Part shown: piece after piece, positions 6,019-6,798 of the stretch | Numbering within the stretch: the first letter of the stretch is position 1 | Layout: each line of letters opens with the position of its first letter | Source of the DNA: a bacterium | Lineage (GTDB): Bacteria > Desulfobacterota > Anaeroferrophillalia > Anaeroferrophillales > Anaeroferrophillaceae | NCBI GenBank assembly: GCA_029940125.1 | Contig: JAOZRP010000128.1 | Span: forward strand, 1 to 6,798 | Length of the DNA: 6,798 nucleotides | Direction of reading: 5' to 3' | Notes under the pieces: model-generated | What the model was told of the DNA's origin: nothing | Seen by the model: the letters and a program-made list of their open reading frames with translations, nothing else | Databases searched by the model: none | Program-made: the position numbers and the translations under genes

Positions 6019-6046
6019 CCATCCGGAAACCGCAGTTTCCGGATGG
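6019..6046. repeat. perfect 12-bp inverted repeat in gap leader
   Basis: CCATCCGGAAAC (6019-6030) is the exact reverse complement of GTTTCCGGATGG (6035-6046), with CGCA as a 4-nt loop. The core GGAAAC-N4-GTTTCC is identical to that of the dyad at 5902-5933. There is no T-tract on either side. On the predicted gap transcript it begins about 27 nt after the start, a position typical of 5' stabilising hairpins or an operator just after a promoter. Confidence 0.85.
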
Positions 6047-6078
6047 AAATATCGAAAACTATTCTCCAGTTATGTGCA

Positions 6079-6106
6079 ATTATATACAAAAAAAAACCGG
6101 AGTCAA
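6079..6106 (-). promoter_or_regulatory. strong sigma70-type promoter for gap
   Basis: On the - strand TTGACT (6106-6101) is followed after 16 bp by a perfect TATAAT (6084-6079). The transcript would start near the A at 6073. It is the best promoter match I found in the window. The -35 box overlaps the 3' arm of the ccsB terminator stem, and the spacer is mostly that terminator's T-tract. It should drive gap and perhaps pgk-tpiA-secG by read-through. Confidence 0.75.
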
Positions 6107-6144
6107 CATATATCCAACCTCATGTTAGATATTTTCGACTCCGG
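6088..6144 (-). terminator. rho-independent terminator of ccsB
   Basis: On the - strand CCGGAGTC (6144-6137) pairs with GACTCCGG (6104-6097). An inner stem, ATATCTAAC (6132-6124) with GTTGGATAT (6118-6110), has nine pairs with one wobble and a 5-nt loop. Nine T residues follow (6096-6088). It starts 28 nt past the ccsB stop. The + strand side lacks a T-tract, so it works in one direction only. Confidence 0.88.
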
Positions 6145-6171
6145 CAGAAATAATCTGAACGAAAAAATGGT

Positions 6172-6798
6172 TCAACCGGCACCATAGCTGTGCAAACCTG
6201 ACAGCAGCAGATTAACCCCCAGATACGTAAAGATGACAGCGGCAAAACCAACAATGGACAAGGTCGCCGCTTTAATTCCCCGCCACCCCCTGGTTATGCG
6301 GGCGTGAAGGAAGGCGGCATAAATAAACCAGGTAATCAGCGACCAGGTTTCCTTGGGATCCCAGCTCCAGTAGGTGCCCCAGGCGTAGTTTGCCCAGGCA
6401 GCCCCGGTGATAATGCCGATGGAAAGCAGGGGGAAGCCAATGGCAATGGTTTTGTAAATCAGTTCATCAAGCACCGAGGAAGAGGGAAAACTGGCCAGCA
6501 GCCCCCCTTCTTTATGCTGTTCTTCATGGCGTTTCTTCAGGATGTAGGTGATGCTGACCCCACAGGAAACCGCAAAGGCGGCATAACCAAGGAAGCAAGT
6601 AATCACATGGGAAATCAGCCAGTTGCTTTGCAGGGCCGGCACCAGAGGTTGAATAGTTTCATTCACCTGGGGTGAGATGGAAGCATAGGCCATGCCCATG
6701 GCGGCAAAAGGGGTAACAAAGGCTCCCAGTAAATACAACCGGTATTTATACTGGATGATCAGGTAAAGAAGAATAATCGTCCAGGAGAAAAAAACCAG
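6172..6798 (-). CDS. cytochrome c biogenesis protein CcsB/ResC-type (CcsA family), N-terminus cut by window edge
   Basis: This is an inner-membrane haem-handling protein of cytochrome c maturation system II, working with a ResB/Ccs1-like partner to attach haem to apocytochromes outside the membrane. The visible 208 residues are the C-terminal part. The frame stays open to the right edge, so the TTG near 6738 is not a credible start. The family's tryptophan-rich WWD signature is clear: WANYAWGTYWSWDPKETW. Conserved-type histidines lie in WLISHVIT and in FLHARITRGWRG, flanking that segment. About six hydrophobic membrane segments are visible. A strong terminator follows the stop. Symbols ccsA, ccsB and resC are used inconsistently for this family, and a fused ResB-ResC protein cannot be excluded because the N-terminus is missing. 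Confidence 0.9.
   Translation of the reverse strand: MVFFSWTIILLYLIIQYKYRLYLLGAFVTPFAAMGMAYASISPQVNETIQPLVPALQSNWLISHVITCFLGYAAFAVSCGVSITYILKKRHEEQHKEGGLLASFPSSSVLDELIYKTIAIGFPLLSIGIITGAAWANYAWGTYWSWDPKETWSLITWFIYAAFLHARITRGWRGIKAATLSIVGFAAVIFTYLGVNLLLSGLHSYGAG

Larger units (their letters stand above)
5871..6073 (-). other. structured gap leader, about 200 nt
   Basis: This is the predicted untranslated leader between the gap promoter and its ATG. No gene is visible in it. It contains two strong hairpins with the same core (6019-6046 and 5902-5933), separated by GCTTTC-type short repeats, and ends with the ribosome site GGAGG at 5876-5880. The leader is far longer than translation needs, so post-transcriptional control or RNA stabilisation is possible. 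I do not recognise a known riboswitch. Confidence 0.55.

Noticed and set aside
6736..6738. TTG as start codon of the cytochrome biogenesis gene
   Set aside because: The frame continues with hydrophobic, membrane-like residues to the right edge, so the true start is outside the window.

Overview
The window is a chromosomal housekeeping segment with seven recognisable protein genes, all apparently intact except the one cut by the right edge. Composition is about 50-55% GC. The order gap-pgk-tpiA-secG next to a CcsB/ResC-type cytochrome c biogenesis gene, with aroC-aroK converging on it, fits Desulfobacterota (the former Deltaproteobacteria) or a relative. That placement is inferred from gene order and protein character, not from a search.

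Layout. Positions 1-186 are a leader region that may hold the tail of an upstream gene and a possible aroC promoter. aroC (chorismate synthase) and aroK (shikimate kinase) follow on the + strand as a small shikimate-pathway unit. Everything from about 1989 to the right edge is on the - strand. In transcription order it runs ccsB (partial), gap, pgk, tpiA, secG. The two groups are tail to tail at about 1945/1989.

Function. Gap, Pgk and TpiA catalyse consecutive triose-phosphate steps of glycolysis/gluconeogenesis. SecG is the accessory subunit of the SecYEG translocon. CcsB is the membrane partner in cytochrome c haem delivery and suits a respiring anaerobe. AroC and AroK supply chorismate for aromatic amino acids.

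The genes are ordinary; the non-coding DNA is more interesting. (1) A strong sigma70-like promoter for gap (TTGACT-16-TATAAT) is built into the ccsB terminator: the -35 box lies in the terminator stem and the T-tract is the promoter spacer. (2) The roughly 200-nt gap leader has two near-perfect hairpins or dyads that share the core GGAAAC-N4-GTTTCC, with centres 115 bp apart. (3) The best terminator candidate for the gap/pgk/tpiA/secG transcripts lies inside the aroK coding sequence on the opposite strand, and it pairs better on the - strand than on the + strand. (4) Gap lacks the residues usually linked to strict NAD specificity. I saw no CRISPR array, insertion sequence, tRNA/rRNA, defence locus or other new multi-gene system.
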